DNA of 64,000 bases from Alteromonas sp. RKMC-009 (GTDB lineage Bacteria > Pseudomonadota > Gammaproteobacteria > Enterobacterales > Alteromonadaceae). Positions 62,300-64,000 of the stretch are shown here, one piece after another. A program made the position numbers and the translations under genes. Below the pieces are notes generated by a model. The model worked only from the letters and a program-made list of their open reading frames with translations, ran no database searches and was not told the origin of the DNA. How positions within the stretch are numbered: the stretch's first letter is position 1; each line of letters starts with the position of its first letter. Location of the stretch: NCBI RefSeq assembly GCF_003584565.2, contig NZ_CP031010.1, forward strand, positions 248,001 to 312,000. Direction: 5' to 3'.

Positions 62300-62782
62300 A
62301 TGTTCCACAAGTTACTTGAAAAAGTGGATGCTCTGGTCAATTTTGAGCGTGCCAGTGCCCATTGTGATATTCCCTGCAAAATTTACGATCCCGTCAGTGC
62401 TCAACTGGCTGCGCTGAGTGTTATCCGCTTTGCTGATTTGATTGAAGAGTTAAACGGTGAAAATCCGGCTCAGCTTGTTCGACTTGTACGTGAAAAAGAA
62501 ATTCATGCGGAAAAGGTAAAGCAGGAAATCAGAGTGATTTGGGGCGACTATTTTAAAGCGCCACAAATTGAAAAATATCCTGATGTTCATGAACTGGCAC
62601 ACAAAATCATGATGGCCGGTTCTGCCTGTAAGCAACATACCAGTCGCGACAAAGGTGTGGAGCTGCTTAATCTGGTCAATCAGTTTGCGGAATACTTCTG
62701 GTCTTCCAAAGATGTTGCAACCTATACAGCAACGTGTCCATATCCGCCTGCAGAGCAAGTGGTCTATCCTAAACTTGCCTGA
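62300..62782 (+). CDS. sodN: Nickel superoxide dismutase (NiSOD)
   Basis: A 160-aa precursor from ATG 62300 with GGAG upstream. A 20-residue propeptide (ending ERASA) is followed by the Ni-hook HCDIPCKIYDP, with His21, Cys22 and Cys26 as the N-terminal ligands after cleavage. The four-helix-bundle body follows, with VKEKEIHAEKVKQEIRVIW-like VREKEIHAEK and YTATCPYPPAEQ. The Gly at hook position 7 of the Streptomyces enzyme is Lys here. The enzyme dismutes superoxide to O2 and H2O2. Its maturation protease gene follows with 1-nt overlap (TGATG). Confidence 0.96.
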   Translation: MFHKLLEKVDALVNFERASAHCDIPCKIYDPVSAQLAALSVIRFADLIEELNGENPAQLVRLVREKEIHAEKVKQEIRVIWGDYFKAPQIEKYPDVHELAHKIMMAGSACKQHTSRDKGVELLNLVNQFAEYFWSSKDVATYTATCPYPPAEQVVYPKLA

Positions 62783-63066
62783 TGCTGAAACTTCTCGTCG
62801 TTGATGGCCGCAGCATGGAGCCGGCACTGAGTGCCGGTACGTTTGTGCTGGTGCGCCATCTTTTCTGGCGACTCCCCCGCATTAACGACATTGTCGCTTT
62901 TCGTTGTCAGACCCGTGGCCTGCTTATCAAAAGGGTTATTTCTGTGGAACCTGAACTCGGGCTCTATCTCGGTGGCGACAATATTGCTGAATCAATCACT
63001 TCCGAACAAATAGGCTGGGTAAAACCAGCTGATATCATCGGCAAAGTTCTGTGGCGCAGCCGCTGA
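62782..63066 (+). CDS. sodX: NiSOD maturation protease (S26 signal-peptidase type)
   Basis: A 94-aa S26-family peptidase. The catalytic Ser is in GRSMEPAL and the Lys in LLIKRVISVEP, followed by LYLGGDNIAES. This short form is the standard SodX beside sodN; it removes the NiSOD propeptide so that His21 becomes the N-terminus. The start overlaps the sodN stop by 1 nt. There is no membrane anchor, as expected. Confidence 0.95.
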   Translation: MLKLLVVDGRSMEPALSAGTFVLVRHLFWRLPRINDIVAFRCQTRGLLIKRVISVEPELGLYLGGDNIAESITSEQIGWVKPADIIGKVLWRSR

Positions 63067-63170
63067 AAACCCGAAAGGAAAGTAATTGCTCATATTGGCG
63101 GTAAATTGATCGCATAGTTCAATTCTCTGGTCTAGGATACAGTATTGATGGTGACTATATTGAGTAGTTC

Positions 63171-64000
63171 TTGAACGTATCCATATTGGAAGAAAACAAT
63201 AGCAGCTTATTCGGGCAGCATGCACAACGCTTCGCCGATAACTTTCCTTCTGCCATCGTCCTGACTGATGTACACGGCAAAGTGGTTTATCTGAACCGGT
63301 TTGCGGAAAGGTATTTGCCACAGGATTTCACACGAGTTCTGCATCAATCTTTTTCTGTTGTGATCTCTCCCTCAAGTCTTGGTTTATTCAACGATGCATT
63401 CAGGAATGTCGTGGCTGAAGGCGGTTCTTTCAGTCTGGATGTCGATACAATTACCGATCTTGAGCGAAGTTCTCTGACAATATTCGCCCTTGATGAGGAA
63501 ACGCTTTGTATCACGCTGCAGGCTTGTCCGGCTGGCCCTCAAAGCACTGATGATCCTCATAGCCCGCCTTTGAGTGAGCAAAACGAGGCTCTCCACAAGC
63601 AGCGCCGGCTATACGAAGCTGCTTTATCAAATAGCCCTGATCCGGTTTATATCTTCGATCTCTCCGGTCGGTTTACTTACGTCAATGATGCATTGCTCGA
63701 TATCTGGGGAATAACGTGGGACGAAGCAGTGGGCAAAACGCTGTACGAGCTCAACTACGAGAAATGGCATGCTGACAGGCATATGCAGGAAATTGAGCAG
63801 GTCATCGCGACAAAGCAACCCATCAGGAGGGATGTGCCTTATCATGGCGCACATGGCCTTCGTATGTATGACTACATTTTCGTACCCGTACTTGATGCAT
63901 ATGGGAATGTAGAGGCCATTGCAGGTTCAACCCGCGACGTGACAGAGCGGTATGAAGCAGAAAAAATTGCAAGAGATGCAGACAAAAGAAAAGATGAGTT
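63171..64000 (+). CDS. PAS-domain sensor protein, probable histidine kinase, N-terminal part
   Basis: The gene runs off the right edge. An in-frame TAG at 63165 and no ATG for over 600 nt leave TTG 63171 (or TTG 63186) as the start. The first 100 residues contain a degenerate PAS-like pattern (FADNFPSAIVLTDVHGKVVYLNRFAERYL). A second, clear PAS domain spans about 150-265 (YEAALSNSPDPVYIFDLSGRF; VNDALLDIWGITWDEAVGKT), read in parts, ending in a PAC motif (AIAGSTRDVTERYEAE). The final visible residues (ADKRKDE) are the usual lead-in to a His-kinase dimerisation helix, so a hybrid or classic sensor kinase is likely. The cut prevents confirmation. Confidence 0.75.
   Translation, partial: MNVSILEENNSSLFGQHAQRFADNFPSAIVLTDVHGKVVYLNRFAERYLPQDFTRVLHQSFSVVISPSSLGLFNDAFRNVVAEGGSFSLDVDTITDLERSSLTIFALDEETLCITLQACPAGPQSTDDPHSPPLSEQNEALHKQRRLYEAALSNSPDPVYIFDLSGRFTYVNDALLDIWGITWDEAVGKTLYELNYEKWHADRHMQEIEQVIATKQPIRRDVPYHGAHGLRMYDYIFVPVLDAYGNVEAIAGSTRDVTERYEAEKIARDADKRKDE

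Noticed and set aside
1..64000. tRNA, rRNA, IS elements, integrases, prophage genes, CRISPR repeats
   Set aside because: None found by reading; no repeated spacers, transposase motifs, cloverleaf sequences or attachment-site duplications.

Overview
The window looks like chromosome of a marine gammaproteobacterium of the Alteromonas type. The grounds are five TonB-dependent receptors in 64 kb, Tat-exported glycoside hydrolases, a Fur-boxed iron block, an O2-dependent core methionine synthase pair (mesD-mesX) and a nickel superoxide dismutase. This assignment rests on gene content only. I see no rRNA, tRNA, IS element, integrase or CRISPR array. Both edges cut genes: a GMC oxidoreductase on the left and a PAS sensor protein on the right.

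Region 1 (1-12 kb) is glycoside breakdown. It holds a GMC oxidoreductase tail, a TetR regulator, a GH43 enzyme (Tat), a GH106 alpha-L-rhamnosidase, a GH3 beta-glucosidase (Tat, probable lipoprotein), a ThuA-domain protein and a TonB receptor. Region 2 (12-25 kb) is aromatic catabolism. Two LysR genes and a small SMR exporter precede a tight six-gene operon: FAH-family hydrolase, cyclase, alpha/beta C-C hydrolase, extradiol dioxygenase, Rieske ferredoxin and FAD monooxygenase. Two TonB receptors follow. The enzyme set resembles flavonoid A-ring degradation of the Herbaspirillum fde type. Together with the rhamnosidase and glucosidase it suggests a polyphenol-glycoside island. Region 3 (25-31 kb) is a gallotannin cassette: tannase/feruloyl esterase lipoprotein, gallate dioxygenase, AAHS-type MFS importer and a divergent LysR. 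Region 4 (31-38.5 kb) is an operon of a GPH-family sugar symporter and four consecutive TIM-barrel isomerase/epimerase genes. A sulfatase with two disabling lesions and a FadR/UxuR-type GntR regulator follow.

Region 5 (38.5-63 kb) begins with a NIT-domain chemoreceptor and is then dominated by iron and metal genes with Fur-like boxes. It contains a small membrane protein plus a Cys-rich unknown, a FepA-like receptor, a PepSY/DUF3649/DUF3325/TonB-receptor operon, a CDF exporter divergent from a periplasmic unknown and an Fbp-type Fe(III) ABC transporter, mesD-mesX, a second PepSY module without a receptor, a PF11449-type metal exporter, and a Ni-SOD operon. In the Ni-SOD operon two helical unknowns and a His-rich membrane protein precede sodN-sodX.

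The main new ideas are: (a) a combined glycosidase, flavonoid-type ring-cleavage and gallate island; (b) a four-TIM-barrel operon that may act on oxidised or C-linked glycosides; (c) a Ni-SOD operon under a Fur-like box with uncharacterised partners; (d) a Fur-box plus terminator unit at 40.87-40.98 kb that could be an iron-responsive sRNA or attenuator. None is proven by sequence reading alone.
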